Assembly: GCF_000494755.1 (NCBI RefSeq) | Contig: NC_022657.1 | Coordinates: 3,200,001-3,264,000, forward strand | Direction of reading: 5' to 3' | DNA: 64,000 nucleotides | Origin: Amorphoplanes friuliensis DSM 7358 | GTDB lineage: Bacteria > Actinomycetota > Actinomycetes > Mycobacteriales > Micromonosporaceae | Shown: positions 35,604 to 44,170 of the stretch, piece by piece | Layout of the letters: every line of letters begins with the position of its first letter | Position numbering within the stretch: the stretch's first letter is position 1 | Notes under the pieces: model-generated | The model's database searches: none | The model's input: the letters and a program-made list of their open reading frames with translations, nothing else | Told to the model about the DNA's origin: nothing | Translations under genes and position numbers: made by a program

Positions 35604-35617
35604 TTGAACCGGTTCAA
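35604..35617. promoter_or_regulatory. 14-bp palindromic operator candidate
   Basis: TTGAACCGGTTCAA is perfectly symmetric. It lies 45 bases before the reductase-like gene and 35 bases before the divergent hypothetical gene. The regulator is not known. Confidence 0.5.
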
Positions 35618-35651
35618 CTTCGGCTTTGCCCCGGTGCCCTAGGGTGCCTGC

Positions 35652-36449
35652 GTGCCGAACTTTCCGCGTCCGTCCGCTGCCGAGATCCTCAGTGCCCTGC
35701 CGGGCCTTTCCCCGTACGCCAGGAGGGCCGTCATCCTCGACGTGAGCCGTGGGGCGCCCGGGGTTCGCGACAGTTCGATCGGCGGTCCGCTGCTGTGGCC
35801 CCGCACCGAGACCTGGCCGAGCTGTTCGTTCCCGGACGAGGTCGAGGAATCAGGTTTTCCCGCGGTGGCGATGGTGCCCGTCGCGCAGATCTTCGCCGCC
35901 GACGTGCCGGGACCGTGGTGGCCGGAGGGGTTCGACCTGCTGCAACTCCTGTGGTGCCCGAACACCCACTGGGAAACACCGGGCAACCAGGCGGAGGTCA
36001 GCCCGATCGTCGAGCTGAGATGGCGTCGCGCCGCCGACGTGCACGACATCCTGGAGACCCCGCCCCAGCCGGCGCGTTACGACGTGGACGACTGCTACAC
36101 GCTCACACCGTGCTCGTTCACCACCGAGGAGCTCATCGACTTCCCGTACTACGAGGAACTGCCCGAGGCGTTGCGGCCGCCGCTGCAGAAGCTGATCGAG
36201 CAGCACAGCCCTCCCGGCACCCGCGGGGACGTCATCACCTGCCTGCCCGGCTGGAAAGTCGGCGGCTGGCCCACCTGGCGCCTGAACGAGCCCCGCCCCA
36301 TCGACTGCGAGGTCTGCGGCACCGCGATGGTCCTGCTCTTCACCATCGCCAGCGACGACACGGTGGGCACGAACGTCGGCCGCTTCGGCGAGCTGCGGAT
36401 CTTCGTCTGCCCCGACCACCCCGGGGAGTTCGAGGCGGACCAGCACTAG
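35652..36449 (+). CDS. Hypothetical protein, DUF1963/YwqG-like
   Basis: A 265-residue soluble protein with the IGGPLLWPRTETWP segment typical of the DUF1963 (YwqG) fold and a C-terminal CxxC (CEVCGTAM) followed by a CPDH segment that may bind zinc. There is no signal peptide. No biochemical function is established for the family. GTG at 35652 is preceded by TAGGGT and six bases, so it is probably leaderless. It is followed 31 bases later by a small HNH-like gene with its own similar promoter. Confidence 0.7.
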   Translation: MPNFPRPSAAEILSALPGLSPYARRAVILDVSRGAPGVRDSSIGGPLLWPRTETWPSCSFPDEVEESGFPAVAMVPVAQIFAADVPGPWWPEGFDLLQLLWCPNTHWETPGNQAEVSPIVELRWRRAADVHDILETPPQPARYDVDDCYTLTPCSFTTEELIDFPYYEELPEALRPPLQKLIEQHSPPGTRGDVITCLPGWKVGGWPTWRLNEPRPIDCEVCGTAMVLLFTIASDDTVGTNVGRFGELRIFVCPDHPGEFEADQH

Positions 36450-36480
36450 GAAGCCTCCCGCCGCAGGCTAGGTTGCTCGG

Positions 36481-36921
36481 ATGAGTCTTCTGGATGATGT
36501 GGCGAAACGTGACGGCTGGCGATGCTGGGTCTGCGACGAGCCCGTCGACGCCGACATGTCGGTGAACGACCCGCGAGGTCCCAGCGTCGACAGCCGGACC
36601 GCCGACAAGAAGGCCAAGGTCACCGAACGGCTCGCCCACCGGGCCTGCAACACCCGCAAGGGTGCGGTCAAGGTCGTCATTGCCTGGCCGGACCGGCTGC
36701 AGGTGGTGGAGCCGGCGCCGCTGATCACCGTGGCCGACCGTCTCGAGCGCAAGGGCGGGCGCGAGCTGGTCGCCCGCTGCCCGAGCAGGAAGGACGCGCA
36801 GGAGGCGGCGGACTGGCTGGTCGACCGGTTCTCGCGGCTCGCACCCGGGCTGCCGGTGACCGCCAGCGTCGAGCCGGGCGGCGGCCAGTTCCTCGTCGCG
36901 CTGGCTACCGGCCGCCGCTGA
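36481..36921 (+). CDS. Small HNH-nuclease-like protein
   Basis: A 146-residue protein. Residues 10-60 show the zinc-knuckle layout of HNH proteins: RDGWRCWVCDEPVD, then LAHRACNTRKG, where the second part is the usual HxxCNxxKG element. The rest is unmatched. Activity is uncertain, as the first His of HNH is not obvious. ATG at 36481 follows TAGGTT by six bases, again a leaderless pattern. No phage or restriction gene is nearby, so it may be a stand-alone nuclease or a binding relative. Confidence 0.65.
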   Translation: MSLLDDVAKRDGWRCWVCDEPVDADMSVNDPRGPSVDSRTADKKAKVTERLAHRACNTRKGAVKVVIAWPDRLQVVEPAPLITVADRLERKGGRELVARCPSRKDAQEAADWLVDRFSRLAPGLPVTASVEPGGGQFLVALATGRR

Positions 36922-36925
36922 CCGA

Positions 36926-36966
36926 CAGTTCTTCTTGGTTAAGAACGTCTTGACTGAGAACATCTT
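36926..36966 (+). promoter_or_regulatory. MarR operator array at the MBL promoter
   Basis: AAGAACGTCT (36941) and GAGAACATCT (36956) are 15 bases apart, and a degenerate third copy, CAGTTCTTCT, lies 15 bases earlier (36926). They cover the -35 region of the leaderless promoter whose -10, TATGGT, is at 36973-36978. The same boxes with the same spacing occur before marR. Confidence 0.7.
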
Positions 36967-36984
36967 GGCTCGTATGGTTTTGGC

Positions 36985-37848
36985 ATGCCACCGATCCCTG
37001 AACCCGTTCCCTGGGCACAGCCGCTGCCCGAGGCTTCTCCACCGGCGGGGATGACCCTCCATCACCTGCCGACCGGCACCTACGTGACCCGTGCGGCCCT
37101 GGCCTTCAGGGGCGGGTCGTTCGGCGACAAACGGCACTTCGCCTCGTCGGCGGTGCTGGTGCAGCACCCGGCGGGCGACCTGCTGATCGATGCCGGGTTC
37201 GGCACCGGCGTCGCCGACCACATCGCGATGCTGCCCCGGTTCGTGCGCGCCCCGTACGAGACGGGCCCGACGGTCAGCAGCCAGCTGGACACCGCCGGAT
37301 ATGACCGCAGCCGGCTGCTCGGTGTGCTGCCGACCCACTCGCACTGGGACCACGTCAGCGGCCTCGACGGCCTGCCCGGCACTCCGATCTGGATGAACGC
37401 CAACGAACGGGGATACGCGGCCACCGACCCGGACGGCAAGGTCTTCCGCAGCGTGTCGCAGGGCCACGAGATCCACGAGTACGGGTTCGCCGACCGGCCC
37501 TACCTGGGCTTCGCGTCGAGCTACGACGTGCACGGCGACGGCTCCGTGGTCATCGCCCTCGCCGGCGGCCACACCACCGGCTCGGTCATCGTCTTCGTCA
37601 CCCTGCCCACCGGTACGCGGTACGCGTTCATCGGCGACCTCACCTGGCAGATCGACGGCATCCGCCGGCGCGTCGAACGCCCCTGGCTGCTGAGCAAACT
37701 CGCCGACAGCGATCGTGAACAGCTCCGGCAAGGTCTCCAGCACGTGATCGCCGTCGAGGGGCTGATGCAGGTCGTGCCCGCCCACGATCTCGGTGCCTAT
37801 CAGGGGATCCCGCTGCTGTCCGACGGCCCGTCCCTGCGTACGGGATGA
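36985..37848 (+). CDS. MBL-fold metallo-hydrolase
   Basis: A 287-residue metallo-beta-lactamase-fold enzyme. The metal motif THSHWDH is near residue 117, and later ligands include the His in GGHTTGS, the Asp in FIGDLTW and a His in PAHD. There is no signal peptide. Members include lactonases and thioester or phosphodiester hydrolases; the substrate is not evident. It is the first gene of a three-gene operon with a carboxymuconolactone-decarboxylase-like and a Kelch protein, under an apparent MarR operator, which suggests a response to a toxic or aromatic compound. A TATGGT box six bases before the ATG suggests a leaderless transcript. Confidence 0.88.
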   Translation: MPPIPEPVPWAQPLPEASPPAGMTLHHLPTGTYVTRAALAFRGGSFGDKRHFASSAVLVQHPAGDLLIDAGFGTGVADHIAMLPRFVRAPYETGPTVSSQLDTAGYDRSRLLGVLPTHSHWDHVSGLDGLPGTPIWMNANERGYAATDPDGKVFRSVSQGHEIHEYGFADRPYLGFASSYDVHGDGSVVIALAGGHTTGSVIVFVTLPTGTRYAFIGDLTWQIDGIRRRVERPWLLSKLADSDREQLRQGLQHVIAVEGLMQVVPAHDLGAYQGIPLLSDGPSLRTG

Positions 37849-38237
37849 GCGCCCGCGCCGAAGCCGGGCGTGAGGTCTACGCCCGCAATTTCGGGGTGGA
37901 ACCCGCCGAGGCCGAACGCATCATGAACGAGCGCGCCGGCGCTGTGTACACGCAGGAGGCGTTCGAAGCCGCCGGTGGCCCCGGCTGGCAGGGCCAGAAC
38001 CTGACCGACCGCGACCGCAGCATCGCCGTCATCGCCGCGCTCGTCGCCCAGAACGTGACCGACGTACGCCTGTCCACCTATCTAGCGCTGGCCCGCCGCA
38101 CCGGACTGGACGAGCAGGCCCTCACCGAACTGATGGTGCTGCTCACCGCCTACCTCGGGCAGCCGTACACCTCGCTGGCGATGGAAGCGGTCCGCCGCTC
38201 GGCCGTCGCCGGCACCCCCGACCGGAAGGAAACCTGA
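37845..38237 (+). CDS. Carboxymuconolactone-decarboxylase-family protein
   Basis: A 130-residue helical protein of the CMD/AhpD superfamily. The core resembles gamma-carboxymuconolactone decarboxylase (segments RDRSIAVIAALVAQN, LALARRTGLDEQALTELMVLL, TAYLGQPY). It has no CxxC, so it is not an AhpD-type peroxidase; a decarboxylase or lactonase-like role is possible. Its start overlaps the MBL stop (ATGA), so the two are translationally coupled, and the pairing is common near MarR-type regulators. Confidence 0.85.
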   Translation: MSARAEAGREVYARNFGVEPAEAERIMNERAGAVYTQEAFEAAGGPGWQGQNLTDRDRSIAVIAALVAQNVTDVRLSTYLALARRTGLDEQALTELMVLLTAYLGQPYTSLAMEAVRRSAVAGTPDRKET

Positions 38238-38238
38238 C

Positions 38239-39282
38239 ATGCCGACCAGGAACAGCGCACTGTGGGCCGCGGTACTGATGGCGGGAAGTGTCGCCGGGCC
38301 GGCTTTCGCAGCCCCCGCACAATCGCGGACGGCCCAGCAGCAGGCGACCTGGAACGTCGAGGTGCCGTCGCCGGAATCGCGGTCGGAGGTCGGTGTCGCC
38401 GCGCTCAACGGCCGCGTCTACGTCGTCGGCGGTGGTGTGGAACGCGCCGGCGCCGAACCGCAGTTCGCGTCCGATCTGGTGACCAGCTACGACCCGCGTA
38501 CCGGGCGCTGGGCGAACCACGCGCCGCTGCCGCGCGAGCTGTCCCACGTCGGTGTCGCCGCCCTCAACGGCAAGCTGTACGCCTTCGGCGGTTTCACGAA
38601 CGTCGTGCACATCGATCCGCAGCCCCTGGCGTACGAGTTCGATCCCCGGCGGGAGCGGTGGACCCGCCTGCCCGACCTGCCGGCCCGGCTCGGATCCGTC
38701 AGCGTCGCAGCGGTCGACGGCAAGCTGCACCTGATCGGCGGCCGCGATTCCCGCCGGATCGAGACCATCCCGGGAGTGCCGTTCGAGCTCGGCTTCGGCA
38801 CCGTCCGCAGCCACTTCGTCTTCGACCCCGGACGCCGTACGTGGTCGACGGCCCCGCAGCTGCCGGCCGAATCACGGGACCACGCCGGCATCGCCGTCCT
38901 CGGCCATCGCCTCCACGTCATCGGCGGCCGCGTGGAGGACGTCGACCAGAACCTCGCCCGCCACGACGTCTACGACACCCGGTCCCGTCGCTGGACCAGG
39001 GCCGCAACCCTGCCGGTGCCACGGTCCGCCGGCGCCGTGGTTGTCCTCGGCGGCCGCATCGTCTACGCCGGCGGCGAGTGCGGGCCGGGCGGCGAGACCT
39101 TCGACGACGTGACCGTCTACAACCCGCGGACCGACCGCTGGTCGACGGTCGCCTCGATGCCCCTCGGCGGCCGCCACGGCCTCGGCGCGGCGCAGGTCGC
39201 CGGACGGGCGTACTACATCGCCGGAGCACCGACCTGCGGCGGCGGCTCCAGCGTGGACACGCTCGAACTCGAACTGCGGTAG
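38239..39282 (+). CDS. Secreted Kelch-repeat protein
   Basis: A 347-residue exported protein: signal peptide (1-24, AFA cleavage), then six Kelch-type repeats with the pattern of paired glycines after a hydrophobic strand (VYVVGGG, LYAFGGF, LHLIGG, LHVIGG, RIVYAGG, AYYIAG) and a W six residues into the next blade. It should fold as a six-bladed propeller. No catalytic motif is seen; it may bind a ligand. It starts one base after the CMD stop, so it belongs to the MarR-controlled operon. Confidence 0.85.
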   Translation: MPTRNSALWAAVLMAGSVAGPAFAAPAQSRTAQQQATWNVEVPSPESRSEVGVAALNGRVYVVGGGVERAGAEPQFASDLVTSYDPRTGRWANHAPLPRELSHVGVAALNGKLYAFGGFTNVVHIDPQPLAYEFDPRRERWTRLPDLPARLGSVSVAAVDGKLHLIGGRDSRRIETIPGVPFELGFGTVRSHFVFDPGRRTWSTAPQLPAESRDHAGIAVLGHRLHVIGGRVEDVDQNLARHDVYDTRSRRWTRAATLPVPRSAGAVVVLGGRIVYAGGECGPGGETFDDVTVYNPRTDRWSTVASMPLGGRHGLGAAQVAGRAYYIAGAPTCGGGSSVDTLELELR

Positions 39283-39287
39283 CCGCC

Positions 39288-39761
39288 TTACAGGCAGGAC
39301 CCCGGGTCCTCGCTGTCGCCGATGATGGCGAACAACATCCGGCGCAGCGACATGATGTGGTCCTGACTGAAGCCATCGAGCACCGAAGCCTCGGCTGCGG
39401 CGCTGGTCTCGGCCACCTTCGCCCGCAAGGCCTCACCGCTCTCGGTGATCTCCGGAATCCGCAGGCGCCGGTCCTGCGGAGCGCTGAGCCGAATCACCAG
39501 GCTCCTCTGCTCGAGCCGGTCGAGCTGGCTCATCAGCGTCGACTTGTCCAGGCTCAAGGCCTTGCCCAGCTCCCCCTGGGTGAGGCCAGGAGTCTTGTGA
39601 AGGGCACTCAGCACGATGTATTCACGCAGGGTGAGGCCGTGTTTTGCGGCCTGCTCACCGGTGACGTTGTGCATGTGCTGAGCCGCCCGGTGCAGCAGCC
39701 AGGTGAGCTCGGAATCAAGCGACGGACTGGGACCTCGAACGTCTGCGCTTTGTGCCGTCAT
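39288..39761 (-). CDS. MarR-family transcriptional regulator
   Basis: A 157-residue winged-helix repressor. The DNA-binding part includes TQGELGKALSLDKSTLMSQLDRLEQRSLVIR and the wing APQDRRLRIPEITESG. It dimerises and usually releases DNA on binding a phenolic or oxidative signal. ATG at 39761 has AGGGAG six bases upstream; longer in-frame starts cross the operator. Its promoter (-35 TTGTGT at 39819-39814, 17-base spacer, -10 TAGGTT at 39796-39791) contains the two operator boxes at 39803-39827. The same paired boxes precede the MBL operon, so it likely represses itself, that operon and the epoxide hydrolase gene. Confidence 0.9.
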   Translation of the reverse strand: MTAQSADVRGPSPSLDSELTWLLHRAAQHMHNVTGEQAAKHGLTLREYIVLSALHKTPGLTQGELGKALSLDKSTLMSQLDRLEQRSLVIRLSAPQDRRLRIPEITESGEALRAKVAETSAAAEASVLDGFSQDHIMSLRRMLFAIIGDSEDPGSCL

Positions 39762-40972
39762 GGTCATCTCCCTGGAGAACCCGATCGCTAAACCTATCAG
39801 ACAAGAAGTTCTCACACAAGAACTTCTGGCTTCAGAGATCTGCAGGCCCCTACCCTGTCCACATCCCCGACGCCGACCTGCTGGATCTGACCCAGCGCCT
39901 CGAGCAGGTGAGGCTGCCGGAGCCCGGGACCGATCCCTCGCAAGGCGTCCCCCTGGACCGGTTGCGGGCACTGCTCGAGGCCTGGCGCGGCCACGACTGG
40001 CGCAAGCTGGAAGAACGGTTCAACACGATCGGTCACCACCGGGCACACATCGACGGCCTGGACATCGCGTTCTGGCACGTGCGGTCGCCCGAGCCGTCGG
40101 CCGTACCGCTGCTGCTGACCCACGGCTGGCCCGGGTCCGTGCTGGAGTTCGAGGATCTGATCGGTCCGTTGACCGATCCGGTCGCGCACGGCGGTTCGGC
40201 CGAGGACGCCTTCCACGTGGTGATTCCGTCGCTGCCGGGGTACGGGTTCAGCGGACGCCCGGCTGAAACCGGTTGGGGACTTGCCCGGACCGCGCGGGCC
40301 TGGACCACGTTGATGACCGAACTGGGCTACTCGCGGTTCGCCGCGCACGGCGGCGACTGGGGCGCTTTTGTCACCATCGAGCTCGCCACCCAGGTGCCCG
40401 AGCGTCTGGTGGGCCTGCACCTGACGATGCCCGTCGCATCCCCCCTTCCCGAGGATCGCCAGAGCGCCGACCCCAGGGAGCAGGCGATGATGGCCCAGCG
40501 CGATCAGTTCGTGTTCCTGGACGGCACCCACTCGATCGTTCTCGGTGCCAAACCGCAGACGATGGGCTATTCGCTGCTGGACTCGCCGGCCGGGCTGGCC
40601 GCCTGGCTGGGTGAGAGGATGATCGCGTTCGCGGACGACGACGGGGTACCGCTGCAACGGCAGGTGGACAACATCGCGCTGTACTGGTTCACCCGCACCG
40701 GAGCTTCCAGTTCTCGGTGGTACTGGGAGGCCCGGCGCGACACACCGCTCGGCGCGGAGGCGGAGAACGCCCGTCCGGTCGAGGTTCCCACGGCGTGTTC
40801 GCTGTTCCCGGGCGAGCCGTATCCGATCGCCCGGCGATGGGCCGAGCGCCGGTTCCGCAAACTGATCAGCTGGAACGAGATGGAACGGGGTGGCCACTTC
40901 CCGGGCTGGGAACAGCCTGCGGTACTGGTCACGGAGATCAGAAACGCGTTCCGGGACCATGGGCGCACCTGA
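39752..40972 (+). CDS. Epoxide hydrolase (EHN-type alpha/beta hydrolase)
   Basis: The product has the epoxide-hydrolase N-terminal domain (VHIPDADLLDLTQRL onward) and the alpha/beta hydrolase core with oxyanion HGWPGS, nucleophile Asp in GGDWGAF and catalytic His in RGGHFPGWEQP. It would open epoxides to diols. The start is uncertain. The only upstream in-frame GTG (39752, 406 residues) overlaps the marR start and places the MarR operator inside the coding region. The first 30 codons look non-coding. A TACCCT box at 39851 followed six bases later by an in-frame ATC (39863) hints at an unusual leaderless start instead. The true N-terminus must be just before the EHN domain. Confidence 0.8.
   Translation: MPSWSSPWRTRSLNLSDKKFSHKNFWLQRSAGPYPVHIPDADLLDLTQRLEQVRLPEPGTDPSQGVPLDRLRALLEAWRGHDWRKLEERFNTIGHHRAHIDGLDIAFWHVRSPEPSAVPLLLTHGWPGSVLEFEDLIGPLTDPVAHGGSAEDAFHVVIPSLPGYGFSGRPAETGWGLARTARAWTTLMTELGYSRFAAHGGDWGAFVTIELATQVPERLVGLHLTMPVASPLPEDRQSADPREQAMMAQRDQFVFLDGTHSIVLGAKPQTMGYSLLDSPAGLAAWLGERMIAFADDDGVPLQRQVDNIALYWFTRTGASSSRWYWEARRDTPLGAEAENARPVEVPTACSLFPGEPYPIARRWAERRFRKLISWNEMERGGHFPGWEQPAVLVTEIRNAFRDHGRT
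39803..39827. promoter_or_regulatory. MarR operator at the marR promoter
   Basis: AAGAAGTTCT (39803) and AAGAACTTCT (39818), 15 bases apart, inside the -35/-10 spacer of marR. They match the boxes at 36941 and 36956 in sequence and spacing. Confidence 0.75.
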
Positions 40973-41112
40973 TTGTCGAGCTGGGTGTTCGACCCGGGTC
41001 GATGCAGCAGTTCCATCGGCTGATCCGGATCGGGCAGGGACGGGCGCGCAGGTTGCGGGGTTCGGGTTTGCTGGAGGGTGGCCCCGGACCCGCGACGATC
41101 GGATGTTCCAGC

Positions 41113-42048
41113 ATGGATGAGGATCTCACCCGGCTCGCCGCCGAGGTCAGGGAGCGGGAGTTGCTCGGGCCGCGCAAGGCCGGGATCACCGCCGCCATCA
41201 AGCAGCTCACCTCGGAGCTCGCCGAGCTCGGCCGCCGCCACACGATCGAGCAGCGTGACGTCGAGCGGCTGGAGAACTTCTCGCTGACCCGGTTGCTGGC
41301 CGACCTGCGCGGTTCGCGGGACGAGGCGCTGGCGCGGGAGCGGGCCGAGGCGGAGACCGCGCGGTACAGGTTGGCGCAGGCGCAGGACCGGCTCGGAGCG
41401 CTCACCGCCCAGCTCGCTCAGGTCGAGGCGCGGCTGGTGGCGACCTCGACGGCGCCGGCGACGTACGCGGGGTTGCTCGAGGAGAAGGAGCGGCAGGTGC
41501 GGGCGAGTGGCGCCGGGTCGGCCGGGCGGTTGACCGAGCTGGCCGGGGAGCGGGGCCGGCTCACCGCCGAGCTTGCGGAGCTGACCGAGGCGGAGGGTGC
41601 CGCACGGGCCGCGGCGCAGGCGCTGGGCGAGGCCAACCAGCTGCTCGAGTCGGCGCATGGTTGGTCGACCGCCGACACGTTTCTCGGTGGTGGGGGACTG
41701 AGCAGCATGATCAAGCACAGCCGGTTGGACGACGCTGCGGCGCGGGCCGCCGAGGCGGACCGGCGGCTGGCGGTGCTGCGGGCCGAGTTGCGTGACGTGG
41801 ACTCGGCGCTGCCGTCGCTGGCCGCTCAGCTCGAGCTCGGTGGTTTCACGCGCTTCGCGGATGTGTGGCTCGACAACATCTTCACCGACCTGTCCGTGCG
41901 GGGGCAGATCAAGGACGGGCTCGGCCGGCTCGGGGACGCCGCGCAGCAGGTCGGGCGGATCCGTGCCGCGCTGGCCGCCCGGATCGTGGAGAACCGCACC
42001 CGGATCGCTGAGCTGGAACGTGAACGCTCGGCGTTGCTGGCGCCCTAG
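41113..42048 (+). CDS. Hypothetical coiled-coil protein
   Basis: A 311-residue soluble protein with long Ala/Glu/Arg/Leu-rich heptads (about 5-175 and 195-240) and a final coiled segment (280-308). No signal, membrane segment or enzyme motif. The centre contains a short conserved-looking non-coil part (WSTADTFLGGGGLSSMIKHS) as in some phage-shock or toxin-immunity helpers, but no family was recognised. ATG at 41113 is chosen because the frame upstream lacks coding character; no strong ribosome site is present. It is tail-to-tail with the lipoprotein gene, sharing CTAG at the stops. Confidence 0.65.
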   Translation: MDEDLTRLAAEVRERELLGPRKAGITAAIKQLTSELAELGRRHTIEQRDVERLENFSLTRLLADLRGSRDEALARERAEAETARYRLAQAQDRLGALTAQLAQVEARLVATSTAPATYAGLLEEKERQVRASGAGSAGRLTELAGERGRLTAELAELTEAEGAARAAAQALGEANQLLESAHGWSTADTFLGGGGLSSMIKHSRLDDAAARAAEADRRLAVLRAELRDVDSALPSLAAQLELGGFTRFADVWLDNIFTDLSVRGQIKDGLGRLGDAAQQVGRIRAALAARIVENRTRIAELERERSALLAP

Positions 42049-44072
42049 CGAAGCTTGATCTCGGGGCCGCGGCGGGCGACGGCGGCCGTGGCGCAGTTCG
42101 AGCCGGTGACCGGCAGCTTGGTGGGGGCGATCGTGCCCTTGTCGCCGCCGATCTCGGTCAGGCGGCCCTCGGCGTAGGTGAAGAAGCTGCGGAACCACTC
42201 CCGACGCGCCCGCGGGTTCGTGACGTCGTTGCTCCAATAGGTCTGGACGAAGATCGGCTTCTTCCGGGACAGAGCGCAGCCCCAGGCCGAGCCGTACGCG
42301 GCCGCGCCGCCGGAGGCGATGTCCGCCACCGCGTCGTTCAGTGTCACCGGGCGCAGCCGCCGGTCCGTGCCGACGGCGAGGATCGCCTGGTGCAGGGTGC
42401 TCGATCCGAGTCCGGTGGCGACGAGGGCCTGGGCGCGGGGGTCGGGACCCAGGTGGACCACGGCCGCCACGTCGAAGAGGTCGACCCCTTCGATGCCGGG
42501 CCAGCGTGCGACCGGGGTCTCCAGCTGGTGGAAGGTGCCGTCGTCGAGGTAGGCGGCGGCGCCGGTGCGTTTTGCGTCGACGTCGATGCCCGGTCCGGGG
42601 GAGGGCGGGCGCCAGGTGAGCAGCCGGTCCGGCCGGCCGTTGCCGTCCAGGTCGAGCTTGACGGCCTGTACGCAGATCCGCCCGGCCGGCAGGCCCGGTG
42701 GCGGCCAGACGCCCGACGGCAGCGGGTTGCAGGGGATGGTGTCGTCGAACAGCCGTGCCTCCGGCAGGCGCATCGCGTCGTCGTAGGTCATCACCCGCCC
42801 GGGCCGCACGGTGACCGTCGTGTCGAGCGCCCCGGTCAGCGCGCCGGGCAGGGCGAGGAGGCCGGCGATCTCGCTGCGCGCGAACGCCATCAGCTTGTCC
42901 AGGCCGAGCAGCACGTCGAGCCGCTTGCCGAAGAACTTCTTGAGGCTGTCGAAAGCGCCTTTCCCGACTTTCACGAACGTGTCGAGGACCAGCCGGGCGA
43001 TCTTGTCCTTGCAGTCCCAGACGGCTTTGCGGACCGCCTTGGCGACGTCGTGGCTGTCGTTCCACTCGTTGACGCCGACGCCCGCGCAGTCGGCCCAGCC
43101 GGCGCCTTCGAACGCCGCGTCGAGCTTCTTCCGCGCCTGCGGGTTGTCGGTCGACTCGTCGAGCATGGCGATCTCGACGATCTGGCGCATGAGGGCGATG
43201 AAGTAGATGCTCCAGTCCAGCTCACCGCGGATCTCGGCGTCCTCGCCCGCCCCGAACGCCACTTTCAGGCTGCGGTCGGGCAGCACGATGGCGCCTCCGG
43301 GGCGGCGGTGCTGCTGCAGCACTCCCTGCAGCATCGGGTTCAGGCGGTAGTCGGTGGTGGTCTCGGTGAAGCCCGCGGGCAGGTCGAAGACGATCGGCAG
43401 CTCGGTGTTGTTGATCCACTCCAGCTCGTACGAGCCGTCGTCCATGATCTGCTGGCACAGTTTCGCCGGGCCGACGATGAGGTCGGAGCGTACGGCTGCG
43501 GGCACCAGGACCCGGCCGGCGTCGCAGCCCAGGGCGCGCGGTTCGCCGTACATCAGGCTGACGATGCTGCCGCCGGTGGTCCGCTTGAGTCGTTCGGTGA
43601 CGCTCTGGTCGTACCGGAGGCGGTCGGGGTCGGTGACCGCGAGCATCCACCGGGAGAAGTGTTCGGTCGAGGCGCTGACGGTGTGTTTCCCGGTGTCGAG
43701 GGTGTTGCCGGCCGGCAGCCAGATGCCCAGATCCTCGACGAAGGTGTAGACCGCCAGCTCGGCCGGGTCCGGGACCGCGGCGGGGTCGTAGGTCATCGTG
43801 ATGGTGGCCGTGCCCTCGAGGGCACGGGGTGTCTCGACCTCCACCGGGCTGGCGAGCGCCCGCGTCCCCGGCGGGAGCGTGGCGGGCGCCGCGGCGGGCA
43901 GGGCGGAGATCCTGGGTTCGCCGGCCTCGGCCGGGACGGTCACGGTCGTGGGTGCGGCGCCGCCGTCGTGGAAGGTCGCCGTCCGGTCGCCCTCGCCGAA
44001 GAGCGAGCACCCGGCGCCGGAGACCAGGACGGCGGCGAGGGCCCCGGCGAGCAGGCGGCGGCTGGCGGGCAT
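42045..44072 (-). CDS. Hypothetical lipoprotein, 675 residues
   Basis: A lipoprotein signal ends at Cys22 (SGAGCSLF). Residues about 60-150 resemble the beta-sandwich (ZU5-like) region seen in large actinobacterial surface proteins (SASTEHFSRW). The middle (about 270-400) is helical and includes two Cys-containing segments. The C-terminal third carries a DLDGNGRPDRLL segment like the calcium-binding repeats of FG-GAP/VCBS propellers. No catalytic residues were recognised. It probably sits on the outer face of the membrane. Start ATG 44072. Confidence 0.7.
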   Translation of the reverse strand: MPASRRLLAGALAAVLVSGAGCSLFGEGDRTATFHDGGAAPTTVTVPAEAGEPRISALPAAAPATLPPGTRALASPVEVETPRALEGTATITMTYDPAAVPDPAELAVYTFVEDLGIWLPAGNTLDTGKHTVSASTEHFSRWMLAVTDPDRLRYDQSVTERLKRTTGGSIVSLMYGEPRALGCDAGRVLVPAAVRSDLIVGPAKLCQQIMDDGSYELEWINNTELPIVFDLPAGFTETTTDYRLNPMLQGVLQQHRRPGGAIVLPDRSLKVAFGAGEDAEIRGELDWSIYFIALMRQIVEIAMLDESTDNPQARKKLDAAFEGAGWADCAGVGVNEWNDSHDVAKAVRKAVWDCKDKIARLVLDTFVKVGKGAFDSLKKFFGKRLDVLLGLDKLMAFARSEIAGLLALPGALTGALDTTVTVRPGRVMTYDDAMRLPEARLFDDTIPCNPLPSGVWPPPGLPAGRICVQAVKLDLDGNGRPDRLLTWRPPSPGPGIDVDAKRTGAAAYLDDGTFHQLETPVARWPGIEGVDLFDVAAVVHLGPDPRAQALVATGLGSSTLHQAILAVGTDRRLRPVTLNDAVADIASGGAAAYGSAWGCALSRKKPIFVQTYWSNDVTNPRARREWFRSFFTYAEGRLTEIGGDKGTIAPTKLPVTGSNCATAAVARRGPEIKLR

Positions 44073-44170
44073 GCCTCCACCAGATCATCCGGTACGCCCG
44101 CAGCACCATCCCCGAATCAGGGGTCCCCGAACGGCTCAACCCGTACCGGATCCGGCCGATTGTCGCCGGC

